The position numbers and the translations under genes are program-made. The notes under the pieces were generated by a model. It was not told where the DNA came from, did not search any database, and was given only the letters and a program-made list of their open reading frames with translations. A DNA stretch of 7,981 nucleotides from Pseudomonadota bacterium (GTDB lineage Bacteria; Pseudomonadota; Alphaproteobacteria; Rhizobiales; Beijerinckiaceae), in contig JAJXZN010000084.1 in NCBI GenBank assembly GCA_021780015.1, forward strand, positions 1 through 7,981, in the 5' to 3' direction. Position 1 is the stretch's first letter. The number at the start of each line of letters is the position of its first letter. Below, piece by piece: positions 1-5,935 of this stretch.

Positions 1-102
1 GAAGCCGGAGACGGTCTCCATGATGAGGCGGCACACCGTGTAGGGATCGATGTTCGCGCAGGGCCGGCGGTCCTCAATGTAGCCCTTCTTGTCTTGCGCG
101 AC
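1..102 (-). pseudogene. C-terminal fragment of a GSII-type (eukaryotic-like) glutamine synthetase, running off the left edge
   Basis: Read on the minus strand from 102 down to 1, an open frame of 34 codons contains [14 protein letters not shown] followed by CANIDPYTV. This closely resembles the segment near the C-terminus of eukaryotic-type (GSII) glutamine synthetase, for example KKGYFEDRRPSANCDP in animal enzymes. The arginines of EDRRP belong to the active site of that family, which makes glutamine from glutamate, ammonia and ATP in the cytoplasm. The frame continues past base 1, so the natural C-terminus lies outside the window. Upstream of about 102 the same frame no longer looks like glutamine synthetase. 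Instead the opposite strand encodes a cytochrome c peroxidase, so at least 80 percent of the gene is missing here. It is either a remnant left by a rearrangement or one side of an assembly join. The family call is from memory of conserved motifs. Confidence 0.6.
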
Positions 103-892
103 CTGCCACGATCCAAAATTGTCGTTCACGGATCACCGTCCGCGTGCCATCGGCGATGCCGGGCGTCCTATGGCGGTCCGCTCGCCGACGCTGCTCAACG
201 TGGCGTTCATCGATCGCTATGGCTGGACCGGAAAATTTGCGACCCTGGAGAAGGTGTCGTTTGCGCCGATTATGGCGGCGGGCAATCTCAACCTCACCGA
301 AGCCGCCTTGATCGCCCGCCTCTCGGCGGTGCCGACTTACGTGCAGGCTTTTTCGACGACCTTCCCGGATCATAAGATTGACCGCAAGAATATCGCGATG
401 GCGCTTGCGACCTATGTGCGTTCGATCCAGTCGACGCCGGCGCCCTTCGACCGCTGGATCTTGGGCGATGAGAATGCCATCAGCCCGGCCGCGAAACACG
501 GCTTTGCGATTTTCAACGGCAAGGGCAATTGCGCGCAATGCCACAGCGGCTGGGCCTTTACCGACGGTTCCTTCCACGACATCGGTGTCGCCAAGGGTAA
601 CGACATCGGCCGCGGCGCATTTTTCAAATCGTCGGTCAAGCTGCGCTATGCGTTCAAGACGCCGACGTTGCGCAACGTCGCCGAGCGCAGCCCCTATATG
701 CATGACGGATCGGTGCCGACGCTCGAAGCCGTGATCGATCTCTATAACCGGGGCGGCATCGATCGGCCGAGCCGTTCGGAACTGATCCATCCGCTCGGGC
801 TGACTCCAACGGAAAAAGCCGATCTCATCGCTTTTCTGAAAACGCTGACCAGCGAAACGGAAGTCGTCGCTTTGCCACCGCCGCCGCGTTGA
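89..892 (+). CDS. 5'-truncated diheme cytochrome c peroxidase / MauG-family protein
   Basis: The 267-residue frame has two heme c sites, CATCH at residues 3-7 and CAQCH at 148-152, and the family motif PYMHDGS at 202-208. This is the two-domain layout of bacterial diheme cytochrome c peroxidases and MauG, which reduce hydrogen peroxide or oxidise protein substrates in the periplasm. Intact relatives carry a signal peptide and some 50-100 residues before the first heme motif. Here the only possible start is TTG at 89, two codons before the first heme cysteine, and an in-frame TAG lies at 80-82. There is no Shine-Dalgarno sequence and no export signal, so the product could not receive heme in the periplasm. 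Bases upstream encode glutamine synthetase on the other strand. The rest of the frame, through the C-terminal proline run, is intact, which suggests recent loss or an assembly join. Met204 in PYMHDGS, where MauG itself uses Tyr as a heme ligand nearby, favours an ordinary peroxidase, though I am unsure of the alignment. Confidence 0.75.
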   Translation: MSCATCHDPKLSFTDHRPRAIGDAGRPMAVRSPTLLNVAFIDRYGWTGKFATLEKVSFAPIMAAGNLNLTEAALIARLSAVPTYVQAFSTTFPDHKIDRKNIAMALATYVRSIQSTPAPFDRWILGDENAISPAAKHGFAIFNGKGNCAQCHSGWAFTDGSFHDIGVAKGNDIGRGAFFKSSVKLRYAFKTPTLRNVAERSPYMHDGSVPTLEAVIDLYNRGGIDRPSRSELIHPLGLTPTEKADLIAFLKTLTSETEVVALPPPPR

Positions 893-893
893 T

Positions 894-1139
894 TTAGCAG
901 CCGCGCGGCACCAAGAGTCCAATCAGCACAAGGCCCGCGATGAAAAGCGTGCCGCCGGATTGTTCGAGCCGCAAGCTGTAGCTCGGCATTCGTGGCGCGG
1001 CATAGGCTAAGCCTGTGCCGAGGAGAAGATTGAATAGACTCAACGCGAGGATCATGCGGGCCTCGTTGCGACTCCGAATTTCCTCGATGATCGGACTTCG
1101 GCCTTTAGCAATTCCTTTCGAGGCCGAGCTTTCTTCCAT
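894..1139 (-). CDS. Small two-helix membrane protein, function unknown
   Basis: An 81-residue frame from ATG at 1139; a TTG directly before it (1142) is a less likely start. The first 28 residues are polar and charged (EEIRSRNEAR). They precede a hydrophobic helix at about 29-48 (MILALSLFNLLLGTGLAYA) and a second at about 62-78 (GGTLFIAGLVLIGLLVP), giving a short hairpin inner-membrane protein with both ends probably cytoplasmic. I recognise no family. Reasons to believe it: the composition is membrane-like rather than random, it fills what would otherwise be a 360-bp gap, and it starts beside a divergent regulatory region. It ends one base from the stop of the peroxidase frame, tail to tail. 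Reasons for doubt: it is short and has only a poor, distant GAAGAAG as ribosome binding site. If real, it is probably controlled by the CtrA-type boxes at 1166-1214. Confidence 0.5.
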   Translation of the reverse strand: MEESSASKGIAKGRSPIIEEIRSRNEARMILALSLFNLLLGTGLAYAAPRMPSYSLRLEQSGGTLFIAGLVLIGLLVPRGC

Positions 1140-1165
1140 CAACGTTAATGTCTTGACTTCTTCGG

Positions 1166-1180
1166 TTAACCAATTGTTAA
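1166..1180. promoter_or_regulatory. CtrA-type binding box 1 (TTAA-N7-TTAA)
   Basis: TTAACCAATTGTTAA matches the full CtrA consensus TTAA-N7-TTAA at all eight fixed positions. CtrA is the cell-cycle and motility response regulator of alphaproteobacteria. The box lies in the divergent region, 26 bases upstream of the small membrane protein start. Because each TTAA is its own complement, the box reads equally on both strands and could serve either gene. The motif match is seen directly; binding is inferred. Confidence 0.55.
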
Positions 1181-1199
1181 GAACAAGCGCGACCGATCG

Positions 1200-1214
1200 T
1201 TAAAATTCGATTAA
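1200..1214. promoter_or_regulatory. CtrA-type binding box 2 (TTAA-N7-TTAA)
   Basis: TTAAAATTCGATTAA is a second perfect TTAA-N7-TTAA match, starting 34 bases after the start of box 1. It ends 38 bases before the preferred ATG of the DoxX-like gene, a normal position for an activator or repressor near the promoter. Two exact boxes within 49 bases are unlikely by chance, even in AT-rich intergenic DNA. Binding is inferred. Confidence 0.55.
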
Positions 1215-1240
1215 ATTGACGTCGTTTTGGAATTACCAAC

Positions 1241-1246
1241 GGGGAA
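1241..1246 (+). promoter_or_regulatory. Shine-Dalgarno sequence that selects ATG 1253
   Basis: GGGGAA sits six bases before the ATG at 1253. The in-frame TTG at 1247 touches this purine run and so has no usable ribosome binding site. The start of the DoxX-like gene is therefore placed at 1253, which also gives a clean signal peptide. Confidence 0.6.
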
Positions 1247-1252
1247 TTGCGA

Positions 1253-2347
1253 ATGTTGGGTCGGTGGGGCAGCCGTCGCATAGCGGCCGCGGGCGGGCTC
1301 GCTTTGAGTGCAAGCACTTTTTGCACCGAGCAGGCGAGCGCCCACGTCAAGTGGTTCTGCGCTTACAATGTCGCCGGTCAGCCGCGCGGTCTCGAAAATG
1401 TCCTCTGTCCGGACTTCGAAGTCCTGATGCTGGTGGCGTTTACGATGCTGCTCTTCGGCTACATTGTCGAATGGAGCGCGATCGGGACGGCTTTGCTTGC
1501 GGCGCTGAACCGTGTCACCAGCGGCTTGCGCGCCGATACCGAAGTCATCGTGCGTGCTGCTTGCGGCTTCTTTTTCGTGGCCTGTTGGGCAAACGGCGGC
1601 GTCATTCTAACGCCCGAACTCAAGACCGCCTCGCCGCTCATTCCGTGGATTCAGCTTGCGCTGGCGGCCGGACTGATCTGGCGCGAAACGCTGATTTTCA
1701 CCGCGCTCGGCATCGCCGGCTTGTTCTTTTATGCCGTCTACGAATACGGCATTTTCCATCTGCTCGATTATCCGATCTTCCTCGGCATCGCGGCTTATCT
1801 CGGGCTGACGGGCCTGAACCGCGACTTCTTCGGCATGCGGCCGCTCGACCTCATGCGCTACAGCGCCGCCGTGACCTTAATGTGGGCCTCGGTCGAAAAG
1901 TGGGCCTATCCGCAATGGACCTACCCCCTGTTCGTCACGCATCCGGACATGAGCTTCGGCTTTACGCCCGAGTTCTATTTGCGTGCTGCCGGCATGGTCG
2001 AATTCACGCTGTCCTTCGCCTTGATCCTGACGCCGCTCGTGCGTCGCGTCGCGGCCATCATTCTCTGCACGATGTTCATCGCGGCGGTGCCGGAATTCGG
2101 CAAGATCGACGCGATCGGCCATGCGCCCATCATCGCGGTCATCTTGGGCATTATCGGCGATGACGCGCCAAGCCGGCGGCTCGTCCATTTGCGGCTCGGT
2201 ATCAAGGAAAATCTGGCGCGCTTCAAAGTGGCGATATCGGGTTGGGATTTCCTTTTGATCCCGGCAGCTTATTGTGCCGCCCTCGCCTGTTTCCTTGTCG
2301 CCTATTATGCGCTGCATTCCGTGCTTTACGGGACGCATATTGCCTAA
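1253..2347 (+). CDS. Polytopic membrane protein with DoxX-like C-terminal half and N-terminal signal peptide
   Basis: The 364-residue protein begins with a signal peptide: basic residues R4, R8 and R9, a hydrophobic core at about 10-20, and ASA at 28-30. Cleavage there would leave HVKWFC as the mature N-terminus. A short loop follows with C36 and C52, which may form a disulfide outside the membrane. I then see some eight to ten hydrophobic segments between about 56 and 360. Residues about 197-302 resemble the DoxX family: a helix with SVEKWAYP, then a helix starting AGMVEFTLSFALILTPLVRR, and the GHAPIIAV segment. DoxX-like proteins are integral membrane proteins, some linked to quinol oxidation, but most have no known role. 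It is transcribed alone, starting at a region with two CtrA-type boxes and ending at the terminator at 2411-2439. The neighbouring cupredoxin and diheme peroxidase hint at a respiratory or copper-linked redox task; that is inference. No gene symbol can be justified. Confidence 0.75.
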   Translation: MLGRWGSRRIAAAGGLALSASTFCTEQASAHVKWFCAYNVAGQPRGLENVLCPDFEVLMLVAFTMLLFGYIVEWSAIGTALLAALNRVTSGLRADTEVIVRAACGFFFVACWANGGVILTPELKTASPLIPWIQLALAAGLIWRETLIFTALGIAGLFFYAVYEYGIFHLLDYPIFLGIAAYLGLTGLNRDFFGMRPLDLMRYSAAVTLMWASVEKWAYPQWTYPLFVTHPDMSFGFTPEFYLRAAGMVEFTLSFALILTPLVRRVAAIILCTMFIAAVPEFGKIDAIGHAPIIAVILGIIGDDAPSRRLVHLRLGIKENLARFKVAISGWDFLLIPAAYCAALACFLVAYYALHSVLYGTHIA

Positions 2348-2410
2348 AGTGTGGTTGCGGAAAATCCGTTGCAATCGCAAAGGTTCGAACCGCTAAGCTG
2401 AAGCGAGAAG

Positions 2411-2439
2411 AAAGCTCCGGAACACCGCCGGAGCTTTTT
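2411..2439 (+). terminator. Rho-independent terminator of the DoxX-like gene
   Basis: A perfect 10-bp stem AAAGCTCCGG / CCGGAGCTTT (2411-2420 and 2428-2437) closes a 7-base loop AACACCG, and the right arm runs into TTTTT (2435-2439). It lies 63 bases after the plus-strand stop codon. The T tract ends on the first base of the complement of the cupredoxin stop codon, so the hairpin sits tightly between the two convergent genes. On the minus strand the flank reads CTTTCTTCT, a weak T-rich tail, so it may also work for the cupredoxin. Confidence 0.85.
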
Positions 2440-2810
2440 CATTTGACGACGACGACAAGCTTCATCTTAGGATGGATGCCGCAAAGGACATTGAACGTTC
2501 CCGGCACCGAGAAGACGATGTCCGTCTTACTGCCGGGCAATTGGTCGCCCGAGTCGAAATTGAACGAGTCCGACTCGACATAGGCGTGGTGCAGAAGGTC
2601 GCCGTCATCGTTAACGATGCGCACCGTGTCGCCCTGTTTGATACTGAGAAAAACCGGATGGAACGCCCGCCCGCGCTGCGAAACGACATAGGGCACAGAT
2701 CCCTGTTGCGTCCAAGCGGCGCCGCCGGCAATCAATATCAGCGCCCCCGCCGCGCCCAACATCGAGAGCCGGGCGGGCCGATATCCGATCAGAGACCTGA
2801 AAAGGGGCAT
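2439..2810 (-). CDS. Amicyanin/plastocyanin-like cupredoxin (type I copper protein)
   Basis: A 123-residue secreted or membrane-anchored protein. Residues 1-35 form a signal peptide or anchor: basic R5, R11 and R14, then the hydrophobic stretch LGAAGALILIAGGAA. The remainder is a single cupredoxin domain. The copper ligands are visible: His74 (or His75) in LLHHAYV, then Cys110, His113 and Met116 in CGIHPKM. The C-x2-H-x2-M spacing with proline after the second histidine is that of amicyanin (CTPHPFM), the electron acceptor of methylamine dehydrogenase. Cupredoxins carry single electrons between periplasmic redox partners, and this domain is predicted to face the periplasm. The start is ATG 2810, with an in-frame TGA immediately before it, which rules out a longer N-terminus. 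The Shine-Dalgarno is weak (GGATG). No methylamine dehydrogenase gene is in the window, so the true partner is unknown and I give no symbol. Confidence 0.85.
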   Translation of the reverse strand: MPLFRSLIGYRPARLSMLGAAGALILIAGGAAWTQQGSVPYVVSQRGRAFHPVFLSIKQGDTVRIVNDDGDLLHHAYVESDSFNFDSGDQLPGSKTDIVFSVPGTFNVLCGIHPKMKLVVVVK

Positions 2811-2977
2811 TCACGTCATCCATCGCCGTCAGACCGGCGCAACCTTTCCGAGCAGCGATTCGCGATTCGGTTAACTAAAGGCGAAATCAGCACTTTTTGG
2901 CTTCGTTAGGCAAGTAAATTTAGCCTCGTCTTAACCTGAAATAGCTCAAAAGAGCCTATTCAAGTCGAGTTATTTTG
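2811..2977. promoter_or_regulatory. Divergent intergenic region between cupredoxin and c-di-GMP enzyme genes
   Basis: This 167-bp spacer must hold promoters for both outward-reading genes. Its right half is AT-rich and contains several TTAA or TTAAC elements (2871, 2931) and the near-consensus CtrA box listed separately. Its TTCGGTTAAC (2867-2876) also occurs at 1161-1170 in the other divergent region. I could not identify a convincing -35/-10 pair on either strand. Confidence 0.5.
2920..2934. promoter_or_regulatory. Near-consensus CtrA-type box (TTAG-N7-TTAAC)
   Basis: TTAGCCTCGTCTTAA, followed by C, matches TTAA-N7-TTAAC except for G in place of the fourth base. It ends 43 bases before the ATG of the GGDEF-EAL gene. 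A CtrA link would be sensible, because CtrA and c-di-GMP control are interwoven in alphaproteobacteria. One mismatch makes it weaker evidence than the boxes at 1166 and 1200. Confidence 0.35.
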
Positions 2978-5860
2978 ATGAGTAGCCATAAAGCTTCGCA
3001 GGCCTTGCGCGTAACAACGGGCAAACCACGCTCGCCCCTGGGCCAATTAGCCCAGCTTGCGCAAACGATTCGCGGTCGGATTCTCACGGCTTTCCTTGCC
3101 ATGAGCGTGATCACGGCCGCGCTTGGCGGCTATGCCGCGCTCGGGATTCGCCGCGCCGGCGTGCTGGTTTCGAAGACCTTCGATGAATCGCTGATGTCGA
3201 TCAATTATGCGCGCGCCGCCTCTGCCGATTTTGCGGCGATGCAGGTGGCTTTCGCGCGGCGCTGGAGCGCCACGCATCCCGAGATCCGCGTCAAGCTGGA
3301 TAAGACGATCGCCGATCTTGAGGAAAATCTGTCGGAAGATCTGCAGATTGCCGCCGAACGTTCGCAATCGTTGCGCGCGGCGCGGGCGGCCGCCGAGGTG
3401 CAGTCCGCCGCCGACACCTGGAGCGATGCGCGCCGCCATCTGCCAGACAACCTGTCGCTCAATGCCGCCTGGGAAGCCCTCGACCCTTATGCGGAGACGG
3501 TGTCGGAGCAGATCGATCTTCTCGTCAATTACACGGCGGGCGATGGCTTCACCTATCGCCAAAGCGCGCGCCAGCAAGTCGCGGTTGCGACCGATCTTGC
3601 GCTCCTCGGAACCGCCGGCGCGCTGGTGCTCTCGGGCCTCGTTGTGCTGTTGCTATCGCGGCGGATCACCAAGCCTGTCGCCACGGCCTCTGCCGTCGCC
3701 AAACGTATCGCCAGCGGCCAGCTCGACGGCGAAATCCCCGCCGGCAGCGCCGACGAGCTCGGCGCCTTGCTCGACGCCATGCGCACCATGCGCGACAATA
3801 TCCGCGCGATGATGGAGCGCGAAGTCGCTCAACGCCGCACGGCGCAGGTTCGCCTGGCCGACGCCTTGGAGAGCTCGCGCGAAGGCATCGTCGTCGTCGA
3901 TGCCAACCATCGCATTGCACTCGCCAATTCTCAGGCCAATGAATTTTTCGGCAACGTCATGGGCCTGCTTGAGCCAGGCCGATCCGCTGGCGCCGCCGCA
4001 CAATCGAACGATCTCGCCTCGGCGACCCTGTCGGCGGAAGGAATCTCGCCGGAGACCGAGGAAATCCGGCTGCCCGATGGGCGCTGGCTGCGCGTCAGCC
4101 GCAGCGCTACCCATGACGGCGGCTTCATCACCGTCTACAGCGATATCAGCGTCCTGAAGGACCAGGAGGCAAAGCTCAAGACGACAAATCTTTTGCTCGA
4201 TGCCGCGCTCGACAACATGTCCCAGGGCCTTTGCCTTTACGATAGCGAGCACAGGCTGAAGGTCGTCAATCGCCGCTTTTGCGAAATCTTCCGCCTGTCG
4301 CCGGCACAATTGCGCCCCGGCATCGTATTCCGCGATGTTCTCGCGCTGAGCGTCGCCGCAGGCAATCACGTCGATGTCACCGCCGACGAACTGTTCGCCC
4401 AGGAAAGCCCGCTGATCGATCAGCGGATCGCAGCGACGCGGTTCATGGAATTAAGCAACAGCCGCGTGATCCTCATCGCCCGCCAGCCGACTGCCGACGG
4501 TGGCTGGGTTGCGACCTATGAAGACGTGACGGAGCGTCGCCGCGCCGAAGAGCGCATTGTCTTCATGGCGCGACACGATGCGTTGACGGGCCTGCCCAAC
4601 CGGGTCTTCTTCGCCGAGCGGATCGAGACGGCGATCAGCCAGATCGGCCGCGGCAGCTCCGGCTTCGCCGTTCTCAGTCTCGATCTCGACCATTTCAAGC
4701 AGATCAACGATACGCTGGGCCACCCCGTCGGCGATGAACTGCTCCGCTCTGCGGCGGAGCGGCTGCACGCCTGCGTGCGCGAAGTCGACACGGTGAGTCG
4801 GCTCGGCGGCGACGAATTCGCCATTCTGCAAGCCGGCCTCGAAAAGCCCGAGGACGCGGCCTTGCTCGCCCGCCGCATCGTCGAAATCTTGAGCGTGCCT
4901 TATGAGATCGAGGGCAATCGCCTGACGATCAGCGTCAGCATCGGCATCGCGGTCGCGCCGGGCGACGGCATGGCCTACGACAAGCTTTTGAAAAGCGCCG
5001 ACGTCGCGCTCTATCTCGCCAAAGCCGATGGACGCGCGACCTGGCGCTTCTTCGAGCCCGAGATGGATGTGCGCCTGCAAATGCGCCGCGCGCTCGAACT
5101 CGATCTGCGCGACGCTTTGGCTAATAACGAATTCGAAGTTTACTATCAGCCGATCTTCGATCTGCGCGAAAACCGGATCGGCGGATTCGAAGCTCTGCTG
5201 CGCTGGAACCATCCAACGCGCGGGCAGGTTTCGCCCGCCGAATTCATCTCGCTCGCGGAGGAAATCGGCCTCATCGTGCCGCTTGGCGAATGGGTCCTGC
5301 GGACCGCCTGCGCCCAAGCCGCGACCTGGCCGAAATATATCAAGATCGCAGTCAATGTCTCGGTCGTGCAGTTCAAGAACGACCAGTTCGTATCCATGGT
5401 CACGAACAACGTGCGCGCCGCGGGCTTGTCGGCGCGGCGGCTCGAGCTCGAAATCACCGAATCCTTGTTGTTGACCAACACCAATGCGACGCTCGCCAAA
5501 TTGCACCAATTGCACGATTTCGGCGTTCATATCGCCATGGACGATTTCGGCACCGGCTATTCGTCATTGAGCTATCTGCGCAGCTTCCCCTTCGACAAGA
5601 TCAAGATCGATCAGTCCTTCGTCCGCGCCATGTCGGACAAGGACGGTTCGCGCGCCATCGTTCGCGCCATGACCGCAATGGGCAGCAGCCTCGGCATTCG
5701 CACGACGGCCGAGGGCGTCGAGACCCAGGAGCAGCTTGCCTGGTTGCGTGCCGCGGGCTGCGATGAGGCGCAAGGCTATTTGTTCAGCCGTCCGGTTCCG
5801 TCGAACAAGATTCCGCGGCTGCTCACGGAATGGAACGGCCTGAAACGCGAGGCGGTCTAG
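2978..5860 (+). CDS. Membrane-bound PAS-PAS-GGDEF-EAL cyclic di-GMP synthase/phosphodiesterase
   Basis: A 960-residue inner-membrane sensor that makes and/or breaks the second messenger c-di-GMP. In order: helix TM1 at about 35-56; a mostly helical periplasmic sensor at 57-200; TM2 at 207-227; HAMP at about 228-281; PAS 1 at about 292-395; PAS 2 at about 404-525 with NMSQGLCLYD; GGDEF at about 533-690; and EAL at about 702-950. The cyclase signature GGDEF (610-614) is intact, with the product-inhibition site RxxD (R601, D604) five residues before it. The EAL side keeps E738 (EAL), ELEITES (E825), DDFGTGYSSL (D855, D856), KIKID (K876) and AEGVET (E912), so both halves look active. ATG 2978 is preferred over the adjacent TTG 2975, with a weak GAG at 2967-2969 as ribosome binding site. 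It is probably monocistronic, with a possible CtrA-type box at 2920. The sensed signal and the dominant activity cannot be read from sequence. Confidence 0.95.
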   Translation: MSSHKASQALRVTTGKPRSPLGQLAQLAQTIRGRILTAFLAMSVITAALGGYAALGIRRAGVLVSKTFDESLMSINYARAASADFAAMQVAFARRWSATHPEIRVKLDKTIADLEENLSEDLQIAAERSQSLRAARAAAEVQSAADTWSDARRHLPDNLSLNAAWEALDPYAETVSEQIDLLVNYTAGDGFTYRQSARQQVAVATDLALLGTAGALVLSGLVVLLLSRRITKPVATASAVAKRIASGQLDGEIPAGSADELGALLDAMRTMRDNIRAMMEREVAQRRTAQVRLADALESSREGIVVVDANHRIALANSQANEFFGNVMGLLEPGRSAGAAAQSNDLASATLSAEGISPETEEIRLPDGRWLRVSRSATHDGGFITVYSDISVLKDQEAKLKTTNLLLDAALDNMSQGLCLYDSEHRLKVVNRRFCEIFRLSPAQLRPGIVFRDVLALSVAAGNHVDVTADELFAQESPLIDQRIAATRFMELSNSRVILIARQPTADGGWVATYEDVTERRRAEERIVFMARHDALTGLPNRVFFAERIETAISQIGRGSSGFAVLSLDLDHFKQINDTLGHPVGDELLRSAAERLHACVREVDTVSRLGGDEFAILQAGLEKPEDAALLARRIVEILSVPYEIEGNRLTISVSIGIAVAPGDGMAYDKLLKSADVALYLAKADGRATWRFFEPEMDVRLQMRRALELDLRDALANNEFEVYYQPIFDLRENRIGGFEALLRWNHPTRGQVSPAEFISLAEEIGLIVPLGEWVLRTACAQAATWPKYIKIAVNVSVVQFKNDQFVSMVTNNVRAAGLSARRLELEITESLLLTNTNATLAKLHQLHDFGVHIAMDDFGTGYSSLSYLRSFPFDKIKIDQSFVRAMSDKDGSRAIVRAMTAMGSSLGIRTTAEGVETQEQLAWLRAAGCDEAQGYLFSRPVPSNKIPRLLTEWNGLKREAV

Positions 5861-5872
5861 CCTCCGACCGCC
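5851..5872 (+). terminator. GC-rich hairpin over the stop codon, possible weak terminator
   Basis: GGCGGTC (5851-5857) pairs with GACCGCC (5866-5872) around an 8-base loop that begins with the TAG stop of the c-di-GMP enzyme gene. There is no T tract, so it would need Rho or act only as an mRNA 3' stabiliser. A 10-bp palindrome GCGCATGCGC follows at 5880-5889. Confidence 0.25.
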
Positions 5873-5935
5873 CCTCGACGCGCATGCGCCGCCCGTGCTA
5901 ATGGCCTGCCTTCCCCGAAGGATGCCCGAGGCCCG

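Noticed and set aside
74..922. Long minus-strand open frame (282 codons) opposite the peroxidase
   Set aside because: It is rich in Arg, His and Asp in the way of antisense frames of GC-rich genes, has no recognisable domain, and lies opposite a gene with clear heme motifs.
1015..1203. Plus-strand 62-codon frame antisense to the small membrane protein
   Set aside because: It has no domain, no ribosome binding site and a basic low-complexity start. The opposite strand gives a more protein-like product with two membrane helices.
1216..2163. Plus-strand 315-codon frame overlapping the DoxX-like gene
   Set aside because: It is arginine- and histidine-rich without hydrophobic pattern, a frame-shifted shadow of the membrane protein gene, and has no ribosome binding site.
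2376..2396. GGTTCGAACC, resembling a tRNA T-loop and a possible integration-site remnant
   Set aside because: The flanking bases do not form a T-arm stem, there is no acceptor stem or CCA, and no other tRNA arm is nearby. It is just a 10-bp palindrome.
4451..5530. Minus-strand 359-codon frame opposite the GGDEF-EAL region
   Set aside because: It is an antisense shadow caused by GC-rich codon bias. The plus strand carries complete GGDEF and EAL catalytic motifs here.
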